In this document: piece after piece, positions 26,441-35,138 of the stretch
Layout of the letters: each line of letters opens with the position of its first letter
How positions within the stretch are numbered: position 1 is the stretch's first letter
Assembly (NCBI GenBank): GCA_020438865.1
Contig: JAGQTU010000005.1
Span: 60,186 to 124,185, forward strand
Direction: 5' to 3'
Source: Mycobacterium sp.
GTDB taxonomy: Bacteria; Actinomycetota; Actinomycetes; Mycobacteriales; Mycobacteriaceae
Length of the DNA stretch: 64,000 nt
Translations under genes and position numbers: made by a program
The notes under the pieces: generated by a model
Databases searched by the model: none
What the model was told of the DNA's origin: nothing
The model's input: only the letters and a program-made list of their open reading frames with translations

Positions 26441-26691
26441 GCGCACCGAGGCGGACCACCGACCCCGTGCAGGTGGTGCAGCTCCTGGTGGGGACGTTGG
26501 GCGGCTGCGTTTCGCTGGGGCTGTGCTTCTACTGGTTTTGGGGAATCGCCTGGCTTATCCCCGGCCTGGCGGCGGCAGGATTGACTCCGTGGCAGCAGAC
26601 GAGGTGCATCGGAATCGGTTTCGCAGCAGCCGCTCTCGGGGCCCTCGTCGCCGTTGTGACGGTGGTGTCGATCATCCCGGGGGCGAGGTAA
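26437..26691 (+). CDS. small membrane protein
   Basis: Protein of 84 aa with two hydrophobic segments (GTLGGCVSLGLCFYWFWGIA and GIGFAAAALGALVAVVTVVS). Last gene of the three-gene unit starting at 24747; overlaps the previous gene by 4 bases. A dispersed palindrome at 26725-26804 follows and probably marks the 3' end of the transcript. No similarity recognised. Confidence 0.6.
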   Translation: MSAPRRTTDPVQVVQLLVGTLGGCVSLGLCFYWFWGIAWLIPGLAAAGLTPWQQTRCIGIGFAAAALGALVAVVTVVSIIPGAR

Positions 26692-26724
26692 CGCCGCTGG
26701 CCCGGCCCTCGGCCGACACCGATG

Positions 26725-26804
26725 TGCCCGGCTACGAGCGACTATCGGCGCAACCAGACCGGTGAGTCTCCGCCCGCGGCGCAATAGTCGCTCGTAGCCG
26801 GGCA
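26725..26804. repeat. dispersed palindromic repeat, copy 2
   Basis: Perfect 20-base arms at 26725-26744 and 26785-26804 (left arm TGCCCGGCTACGAGCGACTA) around a 40-base loop. It lies between the + strand small membrane protein and the convergent BVMO gene. Same arms as the copies at 9466 and 60879. Confidence 0.88.
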
Positions 26805-26836
26805 CAAGTAGCGCCCCGGGAGACCCGCCGAGCCGA

Positions 26837-28321
26837 TCAGGCCGTGCGCGCCGCCGCGGCCACCCGGCCGAACGTCATGTTCTCGTCGATCTTGTCCATG
26901 AAGTGGAAGTCGACGGCGTCGGCCCAGTAGTCCTGGCGGACCACCCACGGCCGCTTGGTGCCCGACCGCGGCAGCGCGTGCGGGTTGCGCAGCACGTAAC
27001 CGGCCTGCAGGTCCCACGCCGGCTTCTCGCCGACCTGCTCGCCACCCAGGTGCGGGTAGGCGTGCGTGTAGCCGTGGGCGTCCATGTACTCGATCAGCTT
27101 GGCGGTCGCACGCGCGGTCATGTCGGCGCGCAGCGTCCACGACGCGTTCGTATAACCGATGCACCAGAACAGGTTCGGCACGTCGTCGAGCATGTGCGCC
27201 TTGTAGGAGAACCGGTCCTGCGGCTTGACCTCGGTGCCGTCCACACTGATTCGCGCCCCGCCGAGGGCCTGCAACTGCAGCCCGGTCGCGGTGGCGATGA
27301 TGTCGGCGTCCAGATGGCGACCGGACTTCAACACCACGCCCGTCTCGTCGAAGTGGTCGATGTGGTCGGTGACCACCTCCAACCGGCCCTTGGTGATCTC
27401 CTCGAACACGTCGCCGTCGGCCACCAGGCACATGCGTTCGTCCCACGGGTTGTAGCGCGGCTTGAAGTCGACGTCCACCGGATAGCCGGCGGGCAGCATG
27501 CTGGTGTTCTGCGTGCGCACCATCTTCTTCACCGCACCCGGGACGCTGCGCGAGGCCACCCAGATGATCTTCTCGAACATCAGCGCAATGAACCGGATGA
27601 TCCAGTAGGACACGCTCTTCGGGAACACCGCCCGGACCGTGCGCGTCAGCACGCTGTTGCGCTGCATGGAGAACAGGTAGCCCGGCGACCGCTGCAGCAT
27701 GGTCACCTTCGCGGCCTTGCGGGCCAGCGCCGGGACCATCGACACCGCCGTCGCCCCGGAGCCGATGACCACCACCTTCTTGCCGGTGTAGTCCAGATCC
27801 TCGGGCCAGTGCTGCGGGTGCACCACGGTGCCCTTGAAGTCGGAGATGCCGGGGAAGTCGGGGGTGTAGGGCTCGTCGTAGTTGTAGTAGCCGGAGCCGA
27901 AGAACACGAAGCGGCCGCGGTACGTCGTCTCCGTGCCGTTCTCGTCGGCGTGCACGGTCCAGGTGTCGGTGGCGGAGTCCCAGTCCGCCGAGCGCACGTG
28001 GGCCCCGAACCGGATGTGCGGGTAGATGCCGTGCTTGTGGGCGGTCTCTTCCATGTAGTCGCGGATCACGTCGCCGTCGGCCACGTACTCCTTGCCGCGC
28101 CACGGCTCCCACGACCAGCTCAGCGCGTAGATCGACGAGTCCGAGCGCACGCCGGGGTAGCGGAACAGATCCCAGGTTCCGCCGATGCGCTCGCGGCGCT
28201 CGAGGATGACGTAGCGCGTGCCGGGGTTGCGTTCGGCGAGGCGGTAGGCCGCCCCGATCCCGGATATCCCGGCGCCGATGATGACGACGTCGTAGGTTTC
28301 GGAGTCCGTCGGAGCGGTCAT
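26837..28321 (-). CDS. flavin-dependent (Baeyer-Villiger type) monooxygenase
   Basis: Class B flavoprotein monooxygenase of 494 aa. The FAD Rossmann motif is VVIIGAGISGIGAAYRLAE, the BVMO fingerprint is FKGTVVHPQHWP (FxGxxxHxxxWP), and the NADPH Rossmann motif is KVVVIGSGATAVSMVPAL. By position it matches Rv0565c of M. tuberculosis; related enzymes include the ethionamide activator EthA. It probably oxidises ketones or thioethers; the native substrate is unknown. A palindromic repeat lies at its 3' end. Confidence 0.9.
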   Translation of the reverse strand: MTAPTDSETYDVVIIGAGISGIGAAYRLAERNPGTRYVILERRERIGGTWDLFRYPGVRSDSSIYALSWSWEPWRGKEYVADGDVIRDYMEETAHKHGIYPHIRFGAHVRSADWDSATDTWTVHADENGTETTYRGRFVFFGSGYYNYDEPYTPDFPGISDFKGTVVHPQHWPEDLDYTGKKVVVIGSGATAVSMVPALARKAAKVTMLQRSPGYLFSMQRNSVLTRTVRAVFPKSVSYWIIRFIALMFEKIIWVASRSVPGAVKKMVRTQNTSMLPAGYPVDVDFKPRYNPWDERMCLVADGDVFEEITKGRLEVVTDHIDHFDETGVVLKSGRHLDADIIATATGLQLQALGGARISVDGTEVKPQDRFSYKAHMLDDVPNLFWCIGYTNASWTLRADMTARATAKLIEYMDAHGYTHAYPHLGGEQVGEKPAWDLQAGYVLRNPHALPRSGTKRPWVVRQDYWADAVDFHFMDKIDENMTFGRVAAAARTA

Positions 28322-28397
28322 CGCGGTCCTCGCTTCGTGCCGGGTGTGGTGTCGGTCACCAGATTAGGCACTGACCGGTTGGTTGGGCCAGACGGGG

Positions 28398-28889
28398 CTA
28401 GCGGTAATTGACGAACTGCAGCGCGACGTCCAGATCCGACCCCTTGAGCAGGGCGATAACCGCCTGCAGGTCGTCGCGCTTCTTGGAGCTGACCCGGATC
28501 TCGTCGCCCTGGACCTGCGTCTTGACGCCCTTGGGGCCCTCGTCGCGGATCAGCTTGTTGATCTTCTTGGCGTTCTCCTGGTCGATGCCCTGCTTGAGCG
28601 TGCCGCTGACCCGGTAGGTCTTGCCGCTGGGCTGCGGGTCGCCGGCGTCGAAGGCCTTCATCGAGATGTCGCGCCGGATCAACTTCTCCTTGAAGACGTC
28701 GACGGCCGCCTTGGCCCGCTCCTCGGTGGAGCTGACGATCTCGATGACCTCCTCGCCCTTCCAGGCGATGGTGGTGTCGGTGCCGCGGAAGTCGAACCGG
28801 GTGCTCAACTCCTTGGCCGCCTGGTTCAGCGCATTGTCGACCTCCTGGCGGTCGAACTTGCTCACGATGTCGAACGATGAATCCGCCAT
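28398..28889 (-). CDS. YajQ family nucleotide-binding protein
   Basis: 163-aa YajQ/UPF0234 protein with N-terminal [20 protein letters not shown] and the conserved [30 protein letters not shown] and [19 protein letters not shown] blocks. Family members bind RNA or c-di-GMP in some bacteria. The ATG at 28887-28889 has a ribosome binding site (GGAGGGG) upstream; the longer frame extends over the tRNA antisense and is not used. It is next to the BVMO, as Rv0566c is in M. tuberculosis. Confidence 0.88.
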   Translation of the reverse strand: MADSSFDIVSKFDRQEVDNALNQAAKELSTRFDFRGTDTTIAWKGEEVIEIVSSTEERAKAAVDVFKEKLIRRDISMKAFDAGDPQPSGKTYRVSGTLKQGIDQENAKKINKLIRDEGPKGVKTQVQGDEIRVSSKKRDDLQAVIALLKGSDLDVALQFVNYR

Positions 28890-28993
28890 TGGACCCCTCC
28901 TGGACGTGATCGGCCGGTTTGTGTCTGGGGTACATCCTCGTTGTACCCTGCTAGTCGCACCAAACCGGGCCACCCGGCGCGGCGCGAACCCCC

Positions 28994-29079
28994 GGCAGGT
29001 TGCCCGAGCGGCCAATGGGAGCGGACTGTAAATCCGTCGGCTAACGCCTACACAGGTTCGAATCCTGTACCTGCCACCA
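28994..29079 (+). tRNA. tRNA-Tyr (anticodon GTA)
   Basis: The acceptor stem GGCAGGT pairs with ACCTGCC at 29069-29075; CCA is encoded at 29077-29079. The anticodon loop is CTGTAAA (anticodon GTA). A long variable arm (gtcggctaacgcctac) is present, as expected for bacterial class II tRNA-Tyr, and the T-arm carries GGTTCGAATCC. It is the last recognisable core gene before a lower-GC stretch. Confidence 0.97.
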
Positions 29080-29320
29080 CGCACTTAGCCCATTTGGCTG
29101 TTCACCCAAGCTGCGATTTAGGTCCCGATGCCCGCGCTCGTGCAGTTTACGCGCTGGATTGACGATGCCCGATGCTTGAGGCACTTGTGAAGGCGGTTGC
29201 GCGAAGCCGTCGCAGTCCGGTTGCCCATGTCATTCACGCTCACGGCAACCTTCCTGAGAGCTTGCGGAGATTGAAGATGGTGAAGGCAGCGAAAAAAATT
29301 TCGTGATACTTCACAACTGA
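29080..29320. other. AT-richer intergenic stretch after tRNA-Tyr
   Basis: About 240 bp with lower GC than the flanks, including an A7 run near 29292-29298. No ORF with a convincing start or family, no hairpin of note, and no exact repeat of the tRNA 3' end were seen in the window. The composition suggests acquired DNA or a remnant. Confidence 0.4.
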
Positions 29321-29570
29321 ATGTTTTAGCCTGATCGGACAGTCTTCAGTTTGCTCGATCACACCGGGAGTCCCGATAGCCGAAAGCGACGTTGGCCTAC
29401 AGGCCATCGAGAGTATCTTCCAGATACTCCAGGTTGACGAGCAGTGGTCCGAGCGCAGGCCGCGTGGTTTCACTTGGTGGTCCTACCGGCTCGCTCAGCA
29501 CATCGACGCAAGTGAACCGTGGCAGGACGACGAGTACCAGCTATCGCGGATCCGAATCATTACTGATGTC

Positions 29571-30413
29571 GTGAATGGCGTTGACCCTGAACGTCAGCCG
29601 GCGGATATGGTCGCGGTGGCCAACATGCGAGAAACGTTAAGTGCCGTGATTTGGGATAACACGACTGGATCAATCGTTCACGCGTGCACCGGCATCGTGC
29701 ACCAGGAGAACGTCGGTTGGCTTTCAAAGCTCCTGGCCACCGCAGCGATCCTGCAGAACACCGCGGCACACTCAGCTGCCCATGCCTTGGCAGATGTAGT
29801 CGGAGGCTCGCCCGCGGCCTCGAATCACCCACAGCACGGTGAACGACCCGATGCCGATGAAATGCTTTCTGTGCCAGAGCAGGTGATCGCGGACGCCGGC
29901 CAGCGAGGGTCGGGTTTTGCGGGAGACCTCTGCGCTGGTCTGGATGCGCTTCTGCACCAATACCAACTTCTTGGTTTCAGCGACGCGGAAGGGTTGACTT
30001 GCGAAGTTCCCTTTACTGGGTTCGTACCTGTCGCCGCACGGGTTGGTTTGGCACTGCCCAATGGCAGGCCCGAAACCTCGCTCCTGCAAATCTTCGCCGA
30101 CGTGGAGCATCCAGAATTTGGTCACGGCGCGTTGGTCACATTGCGTCCAGCCGAAACTTACGAGCCTGATCAAGTTCCCGCAGTGGCTAATCAGCTGAAT
30201 CTTGCCGAACTAAATGGGAATGCCCGCAGCAATCTAGTGGGGGCCTGGTGCCCCGACCCCACGAACTCGAAGCGCAATACCGTCGCGTTCAACGCGTTTC
30301 TGCCAAGCATCCTTGCCGAGCCTGCCGTCCTCGAGAACCAGGTTATCTTCCAGGCAGTCCGATCGCGGTCTTATGGTGCGACAGGTGGAGCTTTCCTCAG
30401 CGCGGAAGGTTGA
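29571..30413 (+). CDS. hypothetical protein, probably 5'-disrupted
   Basis: The ORF from GTG 29571 gives 280 aa. No family is recognised; conserved-looking blocks include IWDNTTGSIVHACTGIV, PFTGFVPVAARVGLALPNG and GAWCPDPTNSKRNTVAFNAF. The same frame is open and protein-like back to about 29307 (for example GLQAIESIFQILQVDEQWSE) but holds no ATG, GTG or TTG there. An ATG at 29321 lies in another frame and would join it if one T were removed from the TTTT at 29324-29327. The real gene is therefore probably longer, and either truncated, frameshifted or misread. Lower GC than its neighbours. Confidence 0.5.
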   Translation: MNGVDPERQPADMVAVANMRETLSAVIWDNTTGSIVHACTGIVHQENVGWLSKLLATAAILQNTAAHSAAHALADVVGGSPAASNHPQHGERPDADEMLSVPEQVIADAGQRGSGFAGDLCAGLDALLHQYQLLGFSDAEGLTCEVPFTGFVPVAARVGLALPNGRPETSLLQIFADVEHPEFGHGALVTLRPAETYEPDQVPAVANQLNLAELNGNARSNLVGAWCPDPTNSKRNTVAFNAFLPSILAEPAVLENQVIFQAVRSRSYGATGGAFLSAEG

Positions 30414-30425
30414 TGACGTCCGAAG

Positions 30426-30581
30426 TCACGAATTCATCGCTTGATGCCACATAGTGGCCTGCATCGCCCCCGGATTTACGCCACGTTGGTTACCGGCGTA
30501 CCTGAGTGACTCTTCGATCTGTGGAAACAGCTCAGCAATTTCCTCAGGGCTCGGCATCCCTTCTGACTCCACTCCGGCCAC
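30426..30581 (-). CDS. small hypothetical protein, 51 aa
   Basis: Short ORF with GTG start at 30581. A strong AGAGGAGG (30588-30595) lies 6 bases before it. The protein starts VAGVESEGMPSPEEIAELF and ends ATMWHQAMNS; a second in-frame ATG at 30557 would give 43 aa. The composition is acidic/amphipathic and helical. The ribosome binding site quality supports translation. It is convergent with the 280-aa hypothetical gene (12 bp between ends). Function unknown. Confidence 0.5.
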   Translation of the reverse strand: MAGVESEGMPSPEEIAELFPQIEESLRYAGNQRGVNPGAMQATMWHQAMNS

Positions 30582-30749
30582 TGGCCGCCTCCTCTGAATT
30601 AAGGACTGAATCGGCGTGAATAAGCGCCTTGGGGCTGATTTCTTACCTTAGAACTAATCGCTTCTCCAGTCTTGCCATGGCTGCCTGGCGCCCTCCAGAC
30701 CGTCGCAATTCTCCATGCTCCTCGGCACCTCCCTGGGCCTTGGCGCGCC

Positions 30750-31415
30750 TTACTTCACCGCCCTGCTCGGCGGCGCCGTGAACCCCGTAGGCCAGGTGGT
30801 CGTCCCGTTGTAGTAGACATTGATCAGCTTGGCGCGGGACAGGTTCGCCCCGGTGAGATTCTCGTGGCTCAGGTCCGCGTCGGTCAGGTCGGCATCGGTC
30901 AGGTCCGCATCGGTCAGGTCGGCGCCCAACTGGTCGGGGGCGTCCGGGATGCGCTCCGGCCCGAAGTACGCCCCGCGCAGGAGGGTTCGGGTCAGGTTGG
31001 CGTCGTGCAGATTCGCGCGGGCGAAGTTGGACCGGCTCAGGTCGCTCTCGGACAGGTTCGCGCCGGTGAGATCGGCGCGGGCGAAGTCGGATCCGGGCAG
31101 TCGCAGGCCGACCAGGTTCTGGCCGGCCACATCGAAGTCGGCGAAGCGCCGCGCGTCGTCGGGGGTGTCCCACGAGCGTTCGCGGATGAAGCGGAGGTTC
31201 TCCATCTGAAGGTCGTGCCGGTTGGCGGCCAGCGCGGCGTGCAGTTCCCGCTCGGCGCGGCGGTCGTCGACCATCTTCTGCCCCAGCACGGTCCCGGCGG
31301 CCAGCAGCCCGCCGATGATCAACGCGAGCAGCACCTCCTTGAACCACCAGTGCGGGTCGCGGATCGTCGTGGCGATTTTGGCCTTCGGCGGAGCGGCTTC
31401 ACCCATGCCGTTCAT
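30750..31415 (-). CDS. membrane-anchored pentapeptide-repeat protein
   Basis: Protein of 221 aa. A single transmembrane helix lies at about residues 29-47 (VLLALIIGGLLAAGTVLGQK), then a short linker with charged residues (DDRRAERELHAALAANRHDL), then A(D/N)LxX repeats from about residue 95 onward (FARADLTGANLSESDLSRSN and LTDADLTDADLTDADLSHEN), which form a right-handed quadrilateral helix. The 15-bp tandem units near 30884-30925 look recently expanded. The start could also be ATG 31406 or TTG 31460. Function of these repeats varies; no target protein is indicated. Confidence 0.78.
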   Translation of the reverse strand: MNGMGEAAPPKAKIATTIRDPHWWFKEVLLALIIGGLLAAGTVLGQKMVDDRRAERELHAALAANRHDLQMENLRFIRERSWDTPDDARRFADFDVAGQNLVGLRLPGSDFARADLTGANLSESDLSRSNFARANLHDANLTRTLLRGAYFGPERIPDAPDQLGADLTDADLTDADLTDADLSHENLTGANLSRAKLINVYYNGTTTWPTGFTAPPSRAVK

Positions 31416-31510
31416 GGTGGGCCAATCCCGCTCGCCGGTCGCCGGTTTGCCCGATTCCAATGCGGTACGAAATCCCGGGCCCGACGGGCGGGCGGGGCTA
31501 AAGTTCGGTC

Positions 31511-32404
31511 GTGACGCAGCCCAACGCGCAGGCGGCGAAGTACCCGTCCGACCTGCCCGCGCTGCTGGCGGCCTTCCTCCTCGTCATCGGGTTCACCTTC
31601 AGCGACGACGTCGTCGAGTTCCTCCTCGACGTCACCGGTCACCCCAACTTCGCCGGCCGCGGCTGGCTGGTGTTCCTCCTCGACGTCCTGCTGGTGCTGG
31701 GCACCGCGGCGCTCAAGTGGGCGATCAGCGGCGGCGCCGACTTCGCCGCCTTCCTGCGCCGGCTGTGCACCGGCATGTGGGGGCTGGGCGCGGCGCTGGT
31801 GGTCGGCGGCCACCTGGTCATGATCGCCACCGAAGGCCGCCGGGCCGGGTGGAACGACACCGCGACGGTCTGGGTCAACCTGGCGTACTCGGCGGTGTTC
31901 GTCGCCGCGCTGACCCTGCTGTTGATGTCGGCGCTCGGCGGCGGAACCGCGTCGCGCGGGTGGGTGGTGCCGTTCGTCCTCGGCAGCTTGGCCGTTCACG
32001 TCGCGACGGTGCTGTGGTACCCGGTGATCGACGTCGACCACGGCTGCGCCAACGACATCTCGCCCACCTACTTCTCCGACATGACCGACATCATCCCGAT
32101 CGTCCTGTTGGCGCTGGCGTTCGAGCTGAACTACGTGCGCCGCGGCGCCCGGGTCGCCGACCCGGGACGGCGGGTCGCGCCGGTGTTCATCGTGATCCTG
32201 CTGTGCATCGCCGAGGTGCTGGCGTTCAGCATGCTGGTCAAGTCCCACGTGGACCGGTGCGGTCTGGCCGCGGTCTGGCACGAGTACATCTCGTTCGTGG
32301 TGACCGCCCAGGCGCTCGCGATCGGGCTGGCGACGCTGGTCTGGCTACTGGTGATCGACGCGACGGACACCGCCCCCGATCCGGGCAGCTCACAACCTCG
32401 CTGA
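31511..32404 (+). CDS. multi-pass membrane protein, hypothetical
   Basis: 297 aa with about eight hydrophobic helices, for example LPALLAAFLLVIGFTFSDDV, GWLVFLLDVLLVLGTAALKW, WVVPFVLGSLAVHVATVLWY and ALAIGLATLVWLLVIDATD. The GTG start at 31511 lies 95 bp from the divergent pentapeptide-repeat gene. No domain recognised. Codon use is typical of the region. Confidence 0.62.
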   Translation: MTQPNAQAAKYPSDLPALLAAFLLVIGFTFSDDVVEFLLDVTGHPNFAGRGWLVFLLDVLLVLGTAALKWAISGGADFAAFLRRLCTGMWGLGAALVVGGHLVMIATEGRRAGWNDTATVWVNLAYSAVFVAALTLLLMSALGGGTASRGWVVPFVLGSLAVHVATVLWYPVIDVDHGCANDISPTYFSDMTDIIPIVLLALAFELNYVRRGARVADPGRRVAPVFIVILLCIAEVLAFSMLVKSHVDRCGLAAVWHEYISFVVTAQALAIGLATLVWLLVIDATDTAPDPGSSQPR

Positions 32405-32464
32405 AACGCTCTGCCGGCCGATTCCGATATGGTTTTGACGTCGGTTCGAGCAAGGGGTCGGTTC

Positions 32465-32908
32465 ATGGGCATAACCAGGGTCGCCGCGGTGGCGGGGACG
32501 GTGTGCGGACTCACGCTGGGCGCCACGCTGGGCGCGGCACCGATGGCCTCTGCGACCGGCGGCCCCGTGCTGTCCGGCGCGTATGACGTCGTCACCCCGA
32601 ACAGCACCTTCGACCGCTGGACCATCACCCCGCAATGCTCCGAGGCGGCCGTCGGCTGCGAGTCCGACGTCCAATCACCGCTGATCAAGGGCCAGGCCTT
32701 CTACAAGGGCGCCAACACCTGGGTGATGAGCCTGCAGGGGTACCTCCCGGTCTGCCCGGACAAGTCCGTCACCTTCGGGGCGATGCAGTTCCAGTGGAAT
32801 GCGCAGACCCTGGACGGCCAGCTGACCAGCGTTCAGCGCGGCAAGTGCGTGCTGTCCCCGCCCGGCCAGGATCAGATCGCCTTCAAGCTGGTCAAAGCAA
32901 ACTCTTAG
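32465..32908 (+). CDS. secreted hypothetical protein
   Basis: 147-aa exported protein. The signal peptide is GITRVAAVAGTVCGLTLGAT to PMASA. The mature part has about four cysteines (TPQCSEAAVGCESD, LPVCPDKS, GKCVLSPP) and a beta-rich pattern (GAYDVVTPNSTFDRWTITPQ) seen in several mycobacterial secreted proteins. The ATG at 32465 begins a normal signal peptide. Function unknown. Confidence 0.7.
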   Translation: MGITRVAAVAGTVCGLTLGATLGAAPMASATGGPVLSGAYDVVTPNSTFDRWTITPQCSEAAVGCESDVQSPLIKGQAFYKGANTWVMSLQGYLPVCPDKSVTFGAMQFQWNAQTLDGQLTSVQRGKCVLSPPGQDQIAFKLVKANS

Positions 32909-32954
32909 CCGGGCGCTGCCCGCGCCTAACTTCCGCTCAGGTTCGGATGGCACC

Positions 32955-34526
32955 ATGTCGGCCATGAGTCGACTTACGCGCGGCCACCTCGGCGGCGCCG
33001 CACGCACCGGGGCGCTGGCCGCCGCCCTGGTCCTGACGGCGGCCGGGTGCGCCACGGTGGTCGACGGCAAACCCGTGGCCGAGGGCGTGGCCGGCCAGCC
33101 GACCACCGCCGGTCAGCCCGCCGCGGCCAAGTGGGGCCCGTGCAAGGTCGTCGGCGGTGGTGACTCGGTGCACCTGCCGAAGGGGGTGGAGTGCGGCAAG
33201 CTCACCGTCCCGGTCGACTACACCAAACCCGACGGCGCGCAGGCGAACCTGGCGCTGCTGCGGTTCCCGGCCACCGGCAAGAAGATCGGCTCGCTGGTGA
33301 TCAACCCGGGCGGGCCGGGGGAGTCCGGCGTCAACGCCGCCGTGAGCCTCATCGACACCCTACCCAAGCAGGTCCGGGAGCACTTCGACATCGTCGGGTT
33401 CGACCCGCGCGGGGTCGGCTCGTCGACGCCGACGCTGTGGTGCAACTCCGACGCCGACAACGACGCCGAGCGAGCCGACCCGCAGGTCGACTACAGCCCC
33501 GCCGGTGTCGACCACATCGAGAGCACCGAGAAGCAGTACGTGCAGCGCTGCATCGACAAGATGGGCAAGGACTTCCTGGCCAACGTCGGCACCGCGAACG
33601 TGGTCAAGGACCTCGACATGCTGCGCGCCGCCCTGGGTGATCCGAAGCTGACCTACCTGGGCTACTCGTACGGCACGCGGATCGGCGCGGCCTACGCCGA
33701 GGCCTTCCCGGACAAGGTGCGGGCGATGATCCTCGACGGCGCCGTGGACCCGAACGCCGACCCGATCCAGGCCAACATCGACCAGGCCGCCGCCTTCCAG
33801 AAGGCCTTCGACAACTTCGCCGCCGACTGCGCCCAGCACCCGGCCTGCCCGCTGGGCACCGACCCGGCCAAGGCCGTCGCCGTGTTCCAGGACATGGTGA
33901 ACCCGCTGGTGACCAAGCCGGTCAAGACCGACGACCCGCGCGGGCTGGGCTACAGCGACGCCATGACCGGGACGATCATGGCGCTGTACAGCCCGACGCT
34001 GTGGGGCCATCTGAAGGACGGGCTGACCGAATTGAAGGAGGGCCGCGGCGACACCCTGCTGACCCTGTCGGACGCCTACCTCAACCGCGACGAGAAGGGC
34101 CATTACACCAACTCCAACGACGCCCTGATCGCCATCAACTGCGTCGACGAGCCGCCGATCACCGACCGGACGGCGACCATCGAGCAGGACCGCAAGCTGC
34201 GTGAGGTGGCGCCGTTCATGAGCTACGGCTCGTTCACCGGGGACGCCCCGCTGAGCACCTGCGCGTTCTGGCCGGTGTCCCCGACCAGCACGCCGCACAC
34301 CATCTCGGCGCCCGGGGTGGCCCCGATCCTGGTGGTGTCCACCACCCACGACCCGGCCACGCCCTATCAGGCCGGCGTTGACCTGGCCAAACAGCTCGGC
34401 GGCGGGCTGCTGACCTTCGACGGCACCCAGCACACCGTGGTGTTCCAGGGCGAAGACTGCGTCGACAAGTACGCCGCGGCCTACCTGATCGACCTGAAAC
34501 TGCCCCCGCCGGACGCAAAGTGCTGA
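32955..34526 (+). CDS. exported alpha/beta-hydrolase lipoprotein (tripeptidyl-aminopeptidase/Hip1-like)
   Basis: 523 aa. A lipoprotein signal ends in LTAAGC (lipobox). The catalytic Ser is in LGYSYGTRIGAAYAEAFPDK, the Asp in VSTTHDPATPYQAGVDL, and the His in GTQHTVVF. The C-terminal TAP-like domain matches the mycobacterial CaeA/Hip1 and Rv2223c serine-protease family. Members cleave exported peptides and modify the cell surface. A close paralogue begins at 36931, with the redox operon between them. ATG 32955 is used; 32964 is also possible. Confidence 0.88.
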   Translation: MSAMSRLTRGHLGGAARTGALAAALVLTAAGCATVVDGKPVAEGVAGQPTTAGQPAAAKWGPCKVVGGGDSVHLPKGVECGKLTVPVDYTKPDGAQANLALLRFPATGKKIGSLVINPGGPGESGVNAAVSLIDTLPKQVREHFDIVGFDPRGVGSSTPTLWCNSDADNDAERADPQVDYSPAGVDHIESTEKQYVQRCIDKMGKDFLANVGTANVVKDLDMLRAALGDPKLTYLGYSYGTRIGAAYAEAFPDKVRAMILDGAVDPNADPIQANIDQAAAFQKAFDNFAADCAQHPACPLGTDPAKAVAVFQDMVNPLVTKPVKTDDPRGLGYSDAMTGTIMALYSPTLWGHLKDGLTELKEGRGDTLLTLSDAYLNRDEKGHYTNSNDALIAINCVDEPPITDRTATIEQDRKLREVAPFMSYGSFTGDAPLSTCAFWPVSPTSTPHTISAPGVAPILVVSTTHDPATPYQAGVDLAKQLGGGLLTFDGTQHTVVFQGEDCVDKYAAAYLIDLKLPPPDAKC

Positions 34527-34601
34527 AGATCACTCTCCCGACGGCCGCCAGCCGGCCCACTTCTTTGAGGCCTGTAAGAACTCGCCGCCAGCATTAGTGC
34601 C

Positions 34602-35138
34602 ATGAAGACACCTCGGTCGGGCTTTCGCCGGGCCGCCGCGACCTCGTGGACCCTGGCCGGGCTCGGCATCGCCGGGGTGGCCGGGGCGTCCGCGCTGGCC
34701 TACGCCGACACCGTCAAGCCCGCCGAGGCGCTGGTCCCGGCCGACGCCGTCGAGCTGCCCGCGGTGCCCGACGCCGCCCCGGTGAACATCCCGGCCGCAC
34801 CGGTCGTGCCGCCGCCGGCCGTCCTGGTCGCGCCCCCGACCGTCGACGCCCCGCCGCCGGTGGAGGCGCCGCAGCCCGCCTACGTCCCGCAGCAGGCCCC
34901 GGTCCAGCAGGCCCCGGTTCAGCAGGCGCCGGTCTACACCCCGGAGCCGGCCTACACGCCGCCCAAGCCGGTCTACCAGGCCCCGGTCCAGCAGGCGCCC
35001 GTGCAGCAGGCCCCGGTTCAGCAGCAGGCCCCGGCCTCGCCCGCGTTCCCGGTCCGCACCAGCCACGTCCCGGCCGGTGGCTCCAGCACCGGCGGCAACA
35101 ACTTCACCCCGCAGCACACCCGCGCCCGCGGGTCATGA
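34602..35138 (+). CDS. Pro/Gln-rich membrane-anchored protein
   Basis: 178 aa. One N-terminal hydrophobic helix (TLAGLGIAGVAGASALAYA), then a long Pro/Ala/Val/Gln-rich segment dominated by QQAPV-type repeats (QAPVQQAPVQQAPV at about 105-118 and again near 142-152). The sequence is disordered and probably spans or lies outside the membrane. It overlaps the next gene by 4 bases and belongs to the redox operon. Comparable proteins flank ferric-reductase-like genes in other actinobacteria, where they may be electron-transfer linkers (inference). Confidence 0.7.
   Translation: MKTPRSGFRRAAATSWTLAGLGIAGVAGASALAYADTVKPAEALVPADAVELPAVPDAAPVNIPAAPVVPPPAVLVAPPTVDAPPPVEAPQPAYVPQQAPVQQAPVQQAPVYTPEPAYTPPKPVYQAPVQQAPVQQAPVQQQAPASPAFPVRTSHVPAGGSSTGGNNFTPQHTRARGS

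Noticed and set aside
28994-29079. Attachment-site duplication of the tRNA-Tyr 3' end
   Set aside because: I searched the window by eye for the T-arm and acceptor sequence and found no second copy.
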